This document shows, one piece after another, positions 49,708 to 62,284 of a stretch of DNA of 64,000 bases. Each line of letters starts with the position of its first letter. Within the stretch, counting starts at the first letter, position 1. The position numbers were made by a program, and so were the translations under genes. Under the pieces are notes generated by a model. That model ran no database searches. It had not been told where the DNA came from and saw only the letters and a list, made by a program, of their open reading frames with translations. The DNA comes from Pocillopora verrucosa (taxonomy: Eukaryota; Cnidaria; Anthozoa; Scleractinia; Pocilloporidae), in the NCBI RefSeq assembly GCF_036669915.1, contig NC_089315.1, positions 16,671,003 through 16,735,002 on the forward strand, given 5' to 3'.

Positions 49708-52700
49708 TTAATAGTATGATCCAAACCATTTGTCGAAGGTTTTGCTCAAGAATCCTTGTCCTGAAATATAATGCACAATTGAGACATGGGGAATAATCGC
49801 CTGCTTACTAGAAAGGAGAGAGAATTAGATTAACTAAATTTAGGTGGAAATAAGACCACATGCACCCTCGCCGAATGAGAAAGTCTAGCTCTTGCCACAC
49901 CTCTTACTATCCTGCCAATAAGCTCCCTTTTTGAATAAATCAACCCCTGTTTATATTGACTGAGAGAAATCCTTTTGGTAGCTGTGGAAACCGCTGGCTT
50001 ATAACTAGGCACTTCGGTATGTATTTGGTTTGAGCAACTTACCAGTTTGGTGAGAAGATTGGCTATTAAAGTGACAAGTCTGAGGGTAAACGGGAACGGC
50101 CTGAGATCCACTCGGAACGATCATCATTTCAACTTCAGCAAAGTTTAGGGTAGGGGTATGCGGAGGTCTTGTAACGCCTGTAGCTCTCTTGGAAAAGGGA
50201 TTCACCTTGTTATCTGTGATAATGTTGGATGGAACACCATTCGGATGGACTGGTGGAGTGTTATTCACATTTTCAGCTCCTCCGATGTCGGCGGCAGAAC
50301 AGTTAAGTGTTGGTCGCTCTTGTGCCTCAGCTTTCGTGGACAAAGAATCAATCTGTTCGCCTGAGTACTGAGTGGTAATATTAAATATTGTATTCTTGAA
50401 CCCAGCATCGTTTGAGGAAATTGTCGCACTGTTTGTGACAGTTTGAGCTGGAAACAATCTGGCCGTAAGGATGTCCGATGGTTTTGTAACCCCGATAGCT
50501 CTCTTGGAAAAGGGATTTACCTTGTTACCATAAGAATCAGTGATATTGTTGGATGGAACCCCACTGAGTTCAGGTGATGGAGTGTAATTCTCAGCTTCAG
50601 TTCCCTCGATGTTAACGGCTGGGCAATTAAGCGTTGGTGGATACAGCGCCTCGGCTTTATTGGAAAATGGTTTAATCCGTGCGCCAGAGGAATGAATGGT
50701 AATATTAGATACAAGATCCTGGTGTTGGATTGGCGGGGTACACTTGTCGACTTCAGCTGTCTCAAACATATTCACAGGGCTTTGTGCTTGTAGTTCCAAG
50801 CGTTTTGCCTTCCTAGAAAACGGGTTGACCCTCTGACCAAAGGAACCGTTGATCTCATTGAATTCATCTCCTCTTTGGGATGGTGGAGCGTTTTTCTTTA
50901 TTTCGGGGGCGAGTGGTGGTTGACATTTCAACTCGGGACAAGCTTTGGTTAAAAGAAAAAAATGAAAGAGCAAGCTCTATTTGGGTCATTTTCAGACTGG
51001 CAATATGAACTCGGACCACCCCATATTTTTCCCATGTATTCAGTGGCAACAAGAGATTATATAGTCTCTTGCTAGCAATAGAGTAGTGATGGCTTATTCT
51101 TCCTAAAATCTTATTTCGTCATACTTTAACTATGAGATCAGTGAGTTCCTCTTTGAGTTTGATGAAGGGAGTACTCGGCCGAGTTTCTACAGCGATTTGG
51201 TACCTTGATAATTTGAAGTGCTTACTTGTTTTTGGTTACACGTCATACCACCCAACTTCAGCACAATAAATGATGGGCTGTTGAATTCGCGAAATTGTGT
51301 TAGACAAGTTTCCTTCTTCATACCTTGGGCTGCTTCAGTGGAGGGTTTTGAATTTGATTTAACATTCTTCATAGCCTCAAGATCTCTTGCTGTTACTGGA
51401 AAGTTTTCAATTTCGAGACATCCACCGTTGTTAGATAGAGTGTCAAACCATGATGGTTGAGGATCAAAGTAAGCTTTACCTAATAGAGAGAAAGTTTTGA
51501 ATGAATGCGTTATCAACGAGTCTTAAGTTTTGGGGTTAAGTGCGTCTTTTTGTCTTGAGAATGGGAAATGACATTTTTGTGACTTTACTGACTCAAATGT
51601 GGTACACACTTTTTTTCAGGTCCGTGAATGGTGACATCTAAGATCGGCCCAGATCCTACCCTTTGACTGTAACTTGAATGTAGGCTTGGCCGCGAAAGGT
51701 CTGGGTACGAGACTAGGTGACCGCAATTTTTAGCTATAGGTGTATTATTTCTTCTAGGTGTTTTTTCTTTATATCTTCTCTGAATTGTGAAACGATTGAT
51801 TTGTACAGTGATCGATAATGCAGACCCTCGTCCTCTTTCCATCAGTGTTTACCTGCGACGCTTGGAGACTAAATATGGCCATGGAAATGCCATTTCAAGC
51901 AACATACTCACCATTAAAAAATTGTAGTCCGCTTTGGGATTCCTCTGACTTTGTTGTATTCCTCATGACACTTAGATTTGCTCCACCCTTGAGCTCATCG
52001 ATAGTCTTCCTTGCCTCATGAAACTTTTCCTCCGTTGCCGCTGTTCGCTTGGCAAAATCCAACTGATTTCTTTGCCAGCTTTGTTGTAGCTGGGACAGTT
52101 TTTCTTTGAGATCAGAAATCTCTTTATCTTTCGCAAAGAAAGCTTCCCTAAGAAAGGTGATCTCCTTCTCTTTAGCTGTTAAAATACAAGAAATAAAAGT
52201 GCATATTATAAATACTTGTAGTAAAAGACAGATTAAAAGCAAGTTTTGAATGATGAGGCAAATCAGGAGAACATAACAAAAACGGAACTGTTTCGGACGG
52301 AATGAGAAGCAGGGGCTTGGGGGAATATTTATTGTCCCCTACGGTTTTCTGCGGCACCCCTTAGTTAAATGGGTTATAAATGGTTTCCCTTTCCGCGTGC
52401 ACTTCTCTCATCCCACATGAGTCGTTACTTCAAACTAACCGTTAAGTTCTGTTTTAAGGTGGATGATCTTCCTCGTTAGTTGTTCCTTTTCTCTCGCAGA
52501 CTGGAAGATAATATGTTAAAAATAGCCTTTTTTAATTAAAGAAATTAGAAGTGAACAAGAAAACAGAGAAAACTAAACATAATCAACGTACAGCGGAATG
52601 ATACTGGAATGTCGAAGAGTGGCGTCATAATCTGAGAACTTTAGCTGCGCGCAGTTTTTAATCTCTTTATAATGCAATGTTTTTAAAGTCAGTTGCCTGA

Positions 52701-53315
52701 TCACCTTTAATGTAAAAAAAATTGCAATTTCTTGAAATGTTTATCTACAACGTTGAACGGGCTTAAAAGTGAGCTTATTTTGAAGCGAACAAATTACAAT
52801 TTAAATTGAACCAATTACAATCTATCTTTATTGCTTAGGTATTGAATGAGGCGTTCGCAAAATAGTCACAGATTTTTTTCTTCATGCTCCTTCCAATAAC
52901 AAATTGTAAATTCTGAATTCGTCTCCAAAATGGGCAGACTTTCATCTGAGTTTAATTGGAAGGGAACCGACTTTTTATTCAAACTGAACCCACCACGACG
53001 CTTTTCTCAGCTTACATATAATATGAGGTCTTCTAACGCGTCCGCGAGAAAATCTGAAGTTTTTTCTTCATGCTTTTTCCGATAACAAATTCTAACTTAG
53101 TTTTGCTAAATGTATGACTTTAACGAAAACGAAAAGAGACCTCAAGCACGTGAAACGCCCACCTCATCCGCCATGATCCGTGCTCCGCGTAAGGCCTCCA
53201 AAGGCTCATGATAATTCTCAGTGGAACGACTACTGACATTGGCTTCTTCATCAAATTTTCTCGCAGAACAGGATTCCTTCACAGACTTTATGTCCTCTGC
53301 GATGTTTTTGTTCAT
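49708..53315 (-). pseudogene. Coiled-coil/NPF-repeat protein, copy 2: exon fusion and damaged first exon
   Basis: Exons corresponding to copy 1: exon 1 ending at 53,163, then 52,704-52,588, 52,500-52,440, 52,175-51,912, 51,479-51,324, a fused 50,942-50,043, and 49,760-49,708. Internal exons keep the lengths of copy 1 (117, 61, 264, 156 and 53 nt) and are open. A deletion joins FAEVE of exon 6 to IVPSGSQ of the next exon in frame, removing the last NPF repeat and the unresolved junction. In exon 1 the ATG equivalent to that of copy 1 (53,431) is out of frame because of indels; the first in-frame Met is at 53,315 (MNKNIAED). It might still be expressed from that Met, so pseudogene is the likelier reading but not certain. 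Confidence 0.6.
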
Positions 53316-53627
53316 TTTGGAATTGATTTCTCTTGAAAAACACAAAAATAGATTCTCTTTCACTTTGCTTGAATAAGAACCGAGTTCTTCACGCAAAAAC
53401 AACGTTTCGATTTGCTTATGACAAGTTGCATAGCAACGTGTTTGTGCCGTCACTTATTGACAACACGCCAGAGTTAAAGCGTTAAGCCTGGGCGCTAGAA
53501 TTTTGTCGAAGCGTCAAAAACCATATTTAGAAACTAAAACGGTTTTACAGCGATAAAACGTTTTAAAATTAAAATTGTTTTCAGCTTATTATTTGCTTTC
53601 CGAGACTTTTAAGGGAGCTTATCTTAA

Positions 53628-53813
53628 ATGCCGCTCATGGATTTTAACAATGATACATCGTTTCCTAATAACCTTTCATTGGTTCCCCTGGCCAAGATTG
53701 TAACTGATAACCTTTGTGGGGTGCGTGCATTTATTGAACGTGATGAACTCCATTTTGAAGCATCTTTGCCAAAATTTTTAGACGAGAAGAAGGATCTTCA
53801 CGATGTCTTGTAA
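53628..53813 (+). CDS. Small 61-residue ORF, block Y copy 2
   Basis: ATG 53,628 opens MPLMDFNNDTSF, continues LAKIVTDNLCGVRAFIERDE and PKFLDEKKDLHDVL, and stops at 53,811. The last 45 residues are matched in copy 1 with several conservative changes, although copy 1 has lost the start. It is divergent from the coiled-coil gene. It could be a first exon or a remnant; no family recognised. Confidence 0.3.
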   Translation: MPLMDFNNDTSFPNNLSLVPLAKIVTDNLCGVRAFIERDELHFEASLPKFLDEKKDLHDVL

Positions 53814-54184
53814 TACCAGACTGTCTTCTTCCGAGTTGGTTCGGGCTCCACACTTCCCCCATTCCCATTTCTCATGTTCTCCAGTCTCTCCTCTGTTCAC
53901 CTGTTCCTCTGTTTCTTTGTTCGTCTGTTCTCCTGTTATTACGTTTCTATGTTTCTCTGTTCACCTGTGCTCCTTATTTCACGTCTTTCATGTCCCGAGT
54001 AGTCTTCCCTTTCACGTTTTGTGTTTCCCATTTCCCGCTTTTCGTTGCCTCTTTCCTTAGCTATTTCTTTCCTCTTTTTCCTCATTTTTTTCCGCGACAC
54101 TATTCTTCCCTTCAATCCTATTCCTCTGTCCTTCTAATTTCTATTCGCCCACACAAAAGCGATGGGAAACAAATGCCAAAGAGC

Positions 54185-54188
54185 AAAC
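54185..54188. other. Empty insertion site (single AAAC) matching the 8.1 kb element
   Basis: gagcAAACataacagag continues without interruption where copy 1 has AAAC, the 8,126 bp element, and AAAC again. Confidence 0.8.
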
Positions 54189-55020
54189 ATAACAGAGTGA
54201 TAACTCGTGCAAAATATTTTCTCCTAGCTTTCCGAATGACGAAGTCAATTTAACTTAGTGTGTCACGCACTTTTTTTAATTCTATGGGGTGGTAAGGTTA
54301 GGTGCGGTGTTTTACCCGCGCATCTTTGCGAGAGTAGCTTATTCTGTCATCTTTCACTCAGATTTGTTTCTTTGTCTACCAACAATTTTCCGAGTCCTAG
54401 ATGGTTGTATTTGAGTTTAGTTGTATAATCATGGTAAACATGGGCTGAGCTGTTCTACTCACTTACACGAAGTCAGGATGGTCTGCATACGGCGTGTGAC
54501 TCAACATCGTCAAATATTGACGGTAATTTAATTTTAAAAAATTTGCAGTTCAAACTCAACCTCATCTACAATGTGAATCAAATTTAACGTTAAACCCATT
54601 CTGTGACTCTATATTCACCTTCTACTATACGATTTAGGTTGTCCTAAGATATCACAACTCGATCTTTAGGTGTAAGTGTTCTAAAAGAAGGCGTTTTTAT
54701 CCACGTTTGATTGAGGAAAATATTTTCACTGCTTCAAGGGTATTATGTTTGGCGCATGTATTGTAATGTTCACTCCAGTATGAATTCTAGTTTTCTGGTG
54801 ATTAACAAAGGTAGATTGATACTAATCATACAGTTATCATATGTAACGTAGATGAATTAAAGCTAATGTCCTCTGTAATTGTCAATTTTACATAGAAGTC
54901 ACCTTCCATTTTACACACGGGTACGTCATCTTTACGACTCTGACATTATTGTTGAATCCAGTCTTCATATCAACATCTGAAAACCATCTATTAACTGGAC
55001 CTTGAAAATTAACTTCCATT
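54189..55020. repeat. Duplication block Z, copy 2
   Basis: Same order as 45,564-46,372, with a roughly 60 bp difference near 54,290 and small indels. No gene supported. Confidence 0.9.
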
Positions 55021-55021
55021 A

Positions 55022-56400
55022 ACAATTAACATCCGTACAAAGTTGACTACATCCTTCTTCAAATGGCAAACAGAATTTAAAGTTTATTACCAAAGAACAT
55101 TTTGTACAGCAGCAAGTTGATTATTGATGTAGGCGAAATATATTAAGTACATGCTGCAAATTTTATTTCAGGGTAATTACTGTTGTTATTATAACTCTGA
55201 CTGTGCCCAGGGCAATATGAAGCAAATCCTACATTCTGATTGGCTACATGAGTGGGCTAGATGGGCCTTTTGTTCTATTTTCCTACTTTTACAGACCCCA
55301 ACTTCATCCTGTGCCAAAAAATGCAAAAAAAGAATATGACCAATATCTATAGCCATTGTGACCTCATGCTTGATCAATAATGTATATTTATTTTAAAGGA
55401 ATGAAAACCCATTGTTGTTTATATTTACTAACAATTGTTTTACTTGAGTTGTACAATATGTCACTGTCACCATACAAGCATTCCTTTTTTTTGATAGACA
55501 AAATGTGTTTATCATGGCTCTGGTAACAGTTTTTTTGTCCAGTTTGTATTTACTGGTTTCAATTTTCAGTTGCCATTTTAGAGGAAGGTCTATTTTACTA
55601 TATTTAAGTCACAAGATATCCATACCATGGCTGTATTATTATATGAGGTACCTTCTATCTCCTGAAATGAATGGATACTGACAATTCATGAAATCCCAGA
55701 ATTTCCAGTTTCAAAAACAACATGAAATTTGTGTATAGAGTGAACTTACCACTTTCATAAAATAAACATAAAATGTGTTTATCATGGTTCTGGTAACAGT
55801 TTTTTGTCTAGTTTGTATTTATTGGTTTCAATTTTCAGATGCAATATTGGAGGAAGGTCTATTTAACTATATATATTTGCCTCTAGATATCAATACCATG
55901 GCTGTATTGGTGTAAGAGATATCTTCTATCTCCTGAGATGAATGGATACTAACAATTATGAAATCCCAGAATTTCCAGCTTCAAAAACAATACAAAAGCA
56001 ACAAAAATATGTTTATCCATACCAGGTTGACTACAGCCTTCTTCAAATGGCAAACAGGATTTAAAGTTTATTACCCAAGAACATTCTGTACAGCAGCAAG
56101 GTAAATGTTGATGTAGGCCAAATATATTCAGTGCATATTGCAAATTTTATTTCAGGGTAATTACTCTTGTTATTATATCTCTGACTGTGCCTGGGAGCAA
56201 CATGAAGCAAATCCTGCATTCTGATTGGCTAATCAAGTGGCTATCAAGGGCCTTTTGTTCTTTGTTTCTGTTTTTATGGACCTCAACTTCGTCCCGGGCC
56301 AAAAAATGCAAAAAAGAATATGATCAATATCCAGCCATCATGACCTCACACCACATATATTTATTGAAGGAAAGAAAGGGGAATGTAGTTTATTTTTTTT
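55022..56400. repeat. Nested tandem duplication of a dispersed repeat (about 990 bp and 270 bp periods)
   Basis: The stretch gacta plus cttcttcaaatggcaaaca, followed by caaattttatttcaggg and ctctgactgtgcc, occurs at about 55,040-55,340 and 56,025-56,325. Between them, a 215 bp piece (aaatgtgtttatcatgg to the end tttcaaaaacaa) occurs at 55,500-55,728 and 55,771-55,990. A short frame reading NMKQILHSDWL recurs in both long copies; I take it as part of a common cnidarian dispersed repeat rather than a gene. Confidence 0.85.
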
Positions 56401-57225
56401 AACAATGTTTCACTTGAGGTGTAGCATATGTCAATGTCACCATGAAAAATTCCCTTTTTTCAATAGGCAAAATGTGTTACCATTTAATGATGGGTAGCAA
56501 CTGGCATTCTCAGTTATGAAATATTTTCAGATGATACTTTACTGAGTATAGCAGTATTTATAGGGCTAAGGTGTAAAGTTGTGTGAAAAGAAAACTTACC
56601 TAACATTTTCAGAGGTGAAATGTATGTTTGTAAGGTGGCCTGAGATTATAAGTTGGTTAAAAAGGGCTAAGTTAGCTTATAAGTCAGAATGCTGATGCTG
56701 CCTTAGCACTTTGTCAGAGCCTTCCTTGACATTTTTCTATACCAATTTTATTCATTCTGGAGGTACTGTGAGAGTAGAGATGACCTTGAGTCCAGGATAC
56801 CTAACCACCAGACCACTGTTTCCCCCAATGTTTTCTTAATGCAAGTAAGGATCATGTTTTATTTTACATATTAAGGATCTGTTACAAGGATTCATTAGAG
56901 GCAATATAAGTGAAAGGGTTATCTGGTAGAAAGGCTTTAGGAAATGTTAAGCTGTCTTGAGTTGTTGCATTGTTGTTAACAAATGAAAATAATTAATGTA
57001 TTAATACCCATCTATAAGCTGAGCTTGGCTTTAAGCCAAGATCCTAAACTTGAGAGACCTGACAATGGGTTCTACAGCTTGTTCCTCTCAGAAAACATGT
57101 GTTGGTTTTTGAATGAGTAAACACAATCACAAGATACATTCAAAAGTTTATTGAAACAATCAGTAAATAAACAAGAATGTGAATATTCATGTATCCTACT
57201 GGCCCTGTTTGTTTGAAAGTCAGAT
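56401..57225. other. Non-coding DNA, nothing recognised
   Basis: AT-rich, with no open frame or repeat that I could match in the window. Confidence 0.4.
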
Positions 57226-57350
57226 ATCACTATCCAATTGATAAAACTCTATCTGATAGATAATGCTATACGTTTTACTATGACTTATCCACTGGATAGC
57301 AATTTATCCATTGGATAGCATTATCCACCTTTTTTACAACTGGGCCCTGA
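57226..57350. repeat. MITE-like element (family of 26,063)
   Basis: Tandem-like ttatccactggatagcaat motifs followed by caactgggccc, as at 26,063-26,206 in the opposite orientation. Confidence 0.55.
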
Positions 57351-57692
57351 ATATAAATACAGTTAAACACAACATGGATTCCACAAGTCAGAATCAGTTA
57401 TTGTTTTTGATAGCGTACTTCTAACAATAATTATGAATAATTTAAATCTAAAGGACTCAGAGATTCTTAAGAGTATGGGATATGGGAATCAATGTTATGA
57501 TCTGTGGTGAAGGTTAAAAGTTCCAGAAAGTTTGTATGTCTTTATCAATAGCAGTCCTGTATTAGTGTAAGAGCAATTACAAACAAATGTAACAAGATGA
57601 TTGGGTGGTCAAATTTTATGCCTCACAAAATTACAACTAGTAAAGAGCAAATTTCTAATTTTGGCATATAGTATTGTGTGTCGCTTTCATGA

Positions 57693-57909
57693 GTTAACCC
57701 CATCAACTCCCATGAGTGTCCAAGACAGAATTTATCCTTACAATATCAATACAGTATGAGGCAGACTATTAATAAGAAAAAGAACAATTAAAGATCAATT
57801 AAGGGTTATTAGTTGATCCAATACCAAATTCTCCAAACTAACATCACAAGAACTATATGGCACACAGTAAGGAGAATTGTTTTTGAGATCTTGGGAGTTA
57901 AAGGGTGAA
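57693..57909. repeat. MITE-like element (family of 19,480)
   Basis: It starts gttaaccccatcaactccca and ends ttgggagttaaagggtgaa, imperfect inverted ends. Confidence 0.75.
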
Positions 57910-58010
57910 GGGAGTAATAAAGCCTTCAATGGTGCAATCTTGGCTTTAAGTGAGTTCTAAGTATGGTAATGGGCTGCTTTGGGCTGCAAAAAGAATTAAG
58001 CACGAGGCTG

Positions 58011-59105
58011 TATTCTGCTGTGTTGATTGAATTTTGGAGAACAGAATGGCACCCTGTGATTTTTTACCATGTCACTCAGCGCTACTGATTGGGCATATCC
58101 CAGGGTGAATATCCCCACAGTCAAGGTCAATTATTTTTAGGTGGATGTCATGGACCATAAAAACATTTTCTCTTTTCACATAATCTTCTTCATACCCAAA
58201 AACATAGTTTGAAGAGTGTGAACAAAAGATTTTTTAATTTCAATTTTATTTCTTATTATATTTTATTACTTTTTTACACATGGTTGGACAATTGACAAGA
58301 AGACAGTACAACAGTGATAGGATGCAAACGAACCTTTTAAATAACCCTGCAATTTGCTATAGGTCAATGAATAACATAGTATTCATGACAACTGTGCTCC
58401 TTATAGGTAATGAATTACAAAATTAGGAGTCTCTGATAGCAAACAAAATAATTAAAGAAAAATAACGTAAAACAAATGTCATGCAATGGAAGGAAACTCT
58501 CTGATACATATGGTTATAATGTTGCGAAAGGAAGGGTATAGAGAATATTGAATAGGCAGGGTGGTATGCAAATCTTGAATAATTTTCAAAATGCTTATAC
58601 TTGTATATATGAGCAGAATGGTAAAAAGCTCTATAAAAGTTTGAAAGCTATTAGTTATTCAAAAGAATATTATTGTCCTATGAGTGGGAGTAGGTATATA
58701 TATTGTGTATATGACTCCATCTAAATTGTTATTTGTTTCTATCTGAGTTGTTAAAATCAGGTAGCATTTTGGCCTAAATTTTGTTGAAATTTGTCAAAAC
58801 ATACTTATTTGCTGCTACCTTGTTACAGTAAATCAGAAAGGTGATCTACTTTCCACAAGACTATCTAACTGAACAACTGACTGATTACCTGACTGTCTAA
58901 CTGACTGAATGATTACTTGACTGTCTAACTGACGGGCTGACTGACTGACTACCTGACTAAAAGAGTCTTGAGTCCAGTCCCATGCTGGGATTAAAAGAGA
59001 TGTAAGAGTAACTATAATAACCACTACTATAATTTACTCAATAAATCACTGCACTTAAAGAATCAGCAGATTTGGGAGCAAGAATATTTTAATTGAAAAT
59101 TAAAA
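58011..59105. repeat. Duplication block X, copy 2
   Basis: Matches 46,430-47,435. It contains an extra GACT-rich stretch (58,850-58,960) at a point where copy 1 has unrelated sequence. Confidence 0.9.
58858..58960. repeat. GACT/TGAC simple repeat, short array
   Basis: Imperfect ctgactgactga-type tetranucleotides. Its internal order (aactgaacaactgactgatt then gtctaactgactga) is almost identical to part of the larger array at 59,480. Confidence 0.9.
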
Positions 59106-59479
59106 TTTTGTAAGTGCTGCCTGCAAAGAAGTGTGACAGCTATGAGTACTCTTCCAGGTACCACTTTGTGTGAAACAGCCTTGAAACTTTTTCTGCCAAA
59201 TCTTGAAACTATTTCCAGCCAAACAATATTTTTATTGTCAGGTGGTTACAATAAAAGGGGGCATTCACAATTATTATTTTGGAATGGTAGAGCAAGCCAT
59301 TGCAAAGCGCAAGCAGAACTGAAAGTGAATGGTGTTTTGAGTATGTTTCTGATTTATTGTGAATGTTTCAGTTTTTTAGAAATAGGAGCATTACTTTGTT
59401 AAAATAGATATCACCCTCAATAAGTGCTGTGCCTAACTGACCAGATCACTTACCTGCAGAATGATTGACTCTCTGGTTC

Positions 59480-59810
59480 AATTATTGACATACTAGCTGA
59501 CTGACTGATGAATAGATTGGCAGACAGAAAGACTGACTGAGTGATTTACAGGTGGACTGAGTGACTTATTGGGCGACTGACTGACTGACTGGCTGGGCAA
59601 CAGACTGACTGACTTACTGACCGCCTGCCTGCCTGTCTGCTTGACTGATTGACTAATCATCAGACTGTCTAACTGAACAACTGACTGATTACCTGCCTGT
59701 CTAACTGACTGACTGATTACTTGACTGTCTAACTGACTGGCTGACTGACCATCTGACTGACTGACCAACTGACTGACCCACCTACTGACTGACCAACCGA
59801 CTTGCATACT
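59480..59810. repeat. GACT/TGAC simple repeat, long array
   Basis: About 330 bp of degenerate tgac/tgact tetranucleotides. The minus-strand frame through it (Ser/Gln/Val-rich) is an artefact of the repeat. Confidence 0.93.
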
Positions 59811-60711
59811 TTTTAGGCAAAACTCAATTATTATTTGCCAAGTAAGGTTAAGAGTCTGCCTCCCGTTTTGATATTTAACAATTAACAAAAATACTTTTTG
59901 GATTGTTTGCATTTTTTGACTTTGTGTCTGGTTTAGAGTACTTCTGTCATTCTCTTAACCAATAAGATGAAATCTAAAACCAATTGTGGTTTTATCCATC
60001 GCCTTTTTCTGCACTTCCGTGAATTTTCTTGTCGCAATTTAGTTCTCATTGGCTCCTTGAAATATTTCTTCTTCCTTGTTGGCCTTTTTGTTTATGTTGG
60101 CAACGCTCGATTGTAATGAGTCCATATATTAACAGAATAATCATCAGGTATACTAGGCCAAAGAAATTCTTATAGGATAACCAACGCACTAATTCAGTTG
60201 CCACTATTGACCGTATACATAAAAGACGGAGTATTTACTGTAGTTGATCTTCTTTTGTATTTAGCCAGGCACCTCAATAAAAGGAGGTAGCTTGAAAGTA
60301 AGATTATATGAAAATGGTTTTCTAAGGCTACCTTTTGAAATCAAGAGTGATACCTCCAAGGGTTAGCATTTATCGCCAGGGGAGGGGGAATCGGTTTTTT
60401 TCTTGTGTCACACTATAATTTACCTAATTCCCTGTAAGGCTCTGTGATATTCTTATTAAACCCCCCTCCCCTCATTGGCAGTTAATTTTCTATCTTCCCA
60501 CCTTTATACTCTGTTGGCAATGACTGATCAACACTCCATTCCCCCTGAAAACCATGTAACCTCCTCACCCACCCACTTCACACTCCCTCCCCCCCTCGAT
60601 GACAAATAGTGATTGGATCCTAAGTTATCTTTGTCATTGTGCGGTGAGTGGAATTAAGAATTCAGTGACCAACTGAAGCTTTGTTTTATTTATTCTCCTG
60701 TTTTACTCAAG

Positions 60712-60772
60712 GCTTCGTGAACACAGCTGACTCAGAAAACCGCTAAACAAGGGTGAAGAAAATGGCGCCTGA
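60712..60772 (+). pseudogene. Duplicated last exon of argininosuccinate synthase, nonsense-mutated
   Basis: The acceptor and 61 nt length match the genuine exon at 30,649-30,709, but a CGA codon is TGA in the sixth position, so RLREHS is followed by a stop. No other ASS1 exon is near. It is a passenger of the block duplication. Confidence 0.9.
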
Positions 60773-62284
60773 GGTGTGGCAGGTGACTCTTGGAGTAGCG
60801 AATAAGTCCCTGAAAAAATTACGTGGAAAAATTGGAGACGAAGCGAATCTAATGTAATTGATTAAACTTGTGCAAAATTGTTTAGTTAGAATAAAATACT
60901 CGCTATTACAGAGGCAATGTTTTCAGCTCAATTTTCTTGAACCTCCCTCAGTTGTCTGTTGCCCCTCTATGTTTTTTCTTAATTCACCGTCTGTTTTGTC
61001 TGATGCCCCTATGATCTTCTGCAGTCACTGTTTTTTGGCGAAGAAAAGCTAATGTTTTACAATGATTTAAAAAGTTCTTGGAGTAAAATGCATGAGGGGC
61101 CGTGTCACTGTCTCCAGTACAGTCCTTTACTCAGTGTGCTCGTTTGCTTGAGAAGCGGTCGGAAAAATTAGACCTCTTGTCCTTAGTTTCTCAAGCTGCT
61201 ACACCCTCCATCCTGAAATTCGTAACAAGATGTCCAAGATCACGTTATTCTGCATAGGGTTTGACGCAGAGTGTTCGTCAATTACAAACAAGAGATATAT
61301 TTCATTTAACTACTTCCATTGGGCAGCATGTGAGAGCAGTTATCAAAACCTCGTGACTTTGTTTCTCCTCCCCTAATCGACTGTGGTTCGTAAGTGATTC
61401 TAATTAAGTGTCAAATGTATCATTAAGGTTTGGCTTAAAATAAGCCAAACAAACCGAACATACTCATACTCTCTATGCTAACGAATACAGATAAATAAAG
61501 TGGAAATGATCAAATGTGTATTTTATTTTAAATTTTCAACTATTATGTAATCGTATGTACAAATAACTGTCACAAATAATTTCGGCAAAATTGGTGCAAA
61601 TTCCCCCATCCCCCCGGAAAAAATATTAAGCAGCTGCGTTTATGTCATGCGCAAATGATTTTTAATATATTTACAAACATGCTTAGAAAAGGTTCATCTT
61701 GAGTTCAATTTCTCGCGTTCAGACATAGTTGATTAAATAATTACAACCGTTTTCAAACGATGAAATTTTTAAAACAAATTTAACCCAGCAGACATCCTTT
61801 CTTTAGCTTCAATCAGATCAAGAGAGAATTGAACTTGACTGCATTTAAAATCTGTAGAATATAAAGAGAACCAGTGTCAGTGTACAATCTCAAGGTAGAG
61901 TAAAGCACCAAAGGTAGAGTAAGAAGCTTATGCTATTGTTAAAATTTTGACGGCTTTTCTCATAGCCTGCAGTGTTGGTGTAAATTTGGCGAGTGCTCAG
62001 TACTTCCAAAGCGAAAATTACGGCTACTGCCTTTGATTTAATGGCAGCGGAAGGCTGGGGGAGAGAGAGAGAGATTTGTACCAAGGGGGTGTGCGACCGT
62101 CAAAATTAAAGAGAGGGGTGGGGGACCTTTCCTCACCCCTTCCTCCCACCGCCACCGCTATCTCCAAATCAAACATGGCCGATTGTCTAAACAATTGCGA
62201 GATTCTCAATGTTAACTCGCCCTGTTAAGACGCCTGCATTGCAAGCTACTTTTCTCAGAAAATGCATTACTTACTCGTTACATT

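Larger units (their letters stand above)
48490..54188. repeat. Segmental duplication block Y, copy 2
   Basis: Compared with copy 1 it lacks the ASS1 last-exon region (junction near 48,846, about 1 kb deleted) and about 0.6 kb at 50,127 (exons 6 and 7 of the coiled-coil gene fused). The left edge abuts the Penelope-like fragment. The right edge shows the empty site of the 8.1 kb element. Confidence 0.92.

Noticed and set aside
55151-55339. Short frame NMKQILHSDWLHEW as a gene
   Set aside because: It recurs in the neighbouring 990 bp copy with changes and looks like part of a dispersed repeat.
59493-59912. 139-residue Ser/Gln-rich minus-strand frame
   Set aside because: Produced by the GACT tetranucleotide array.
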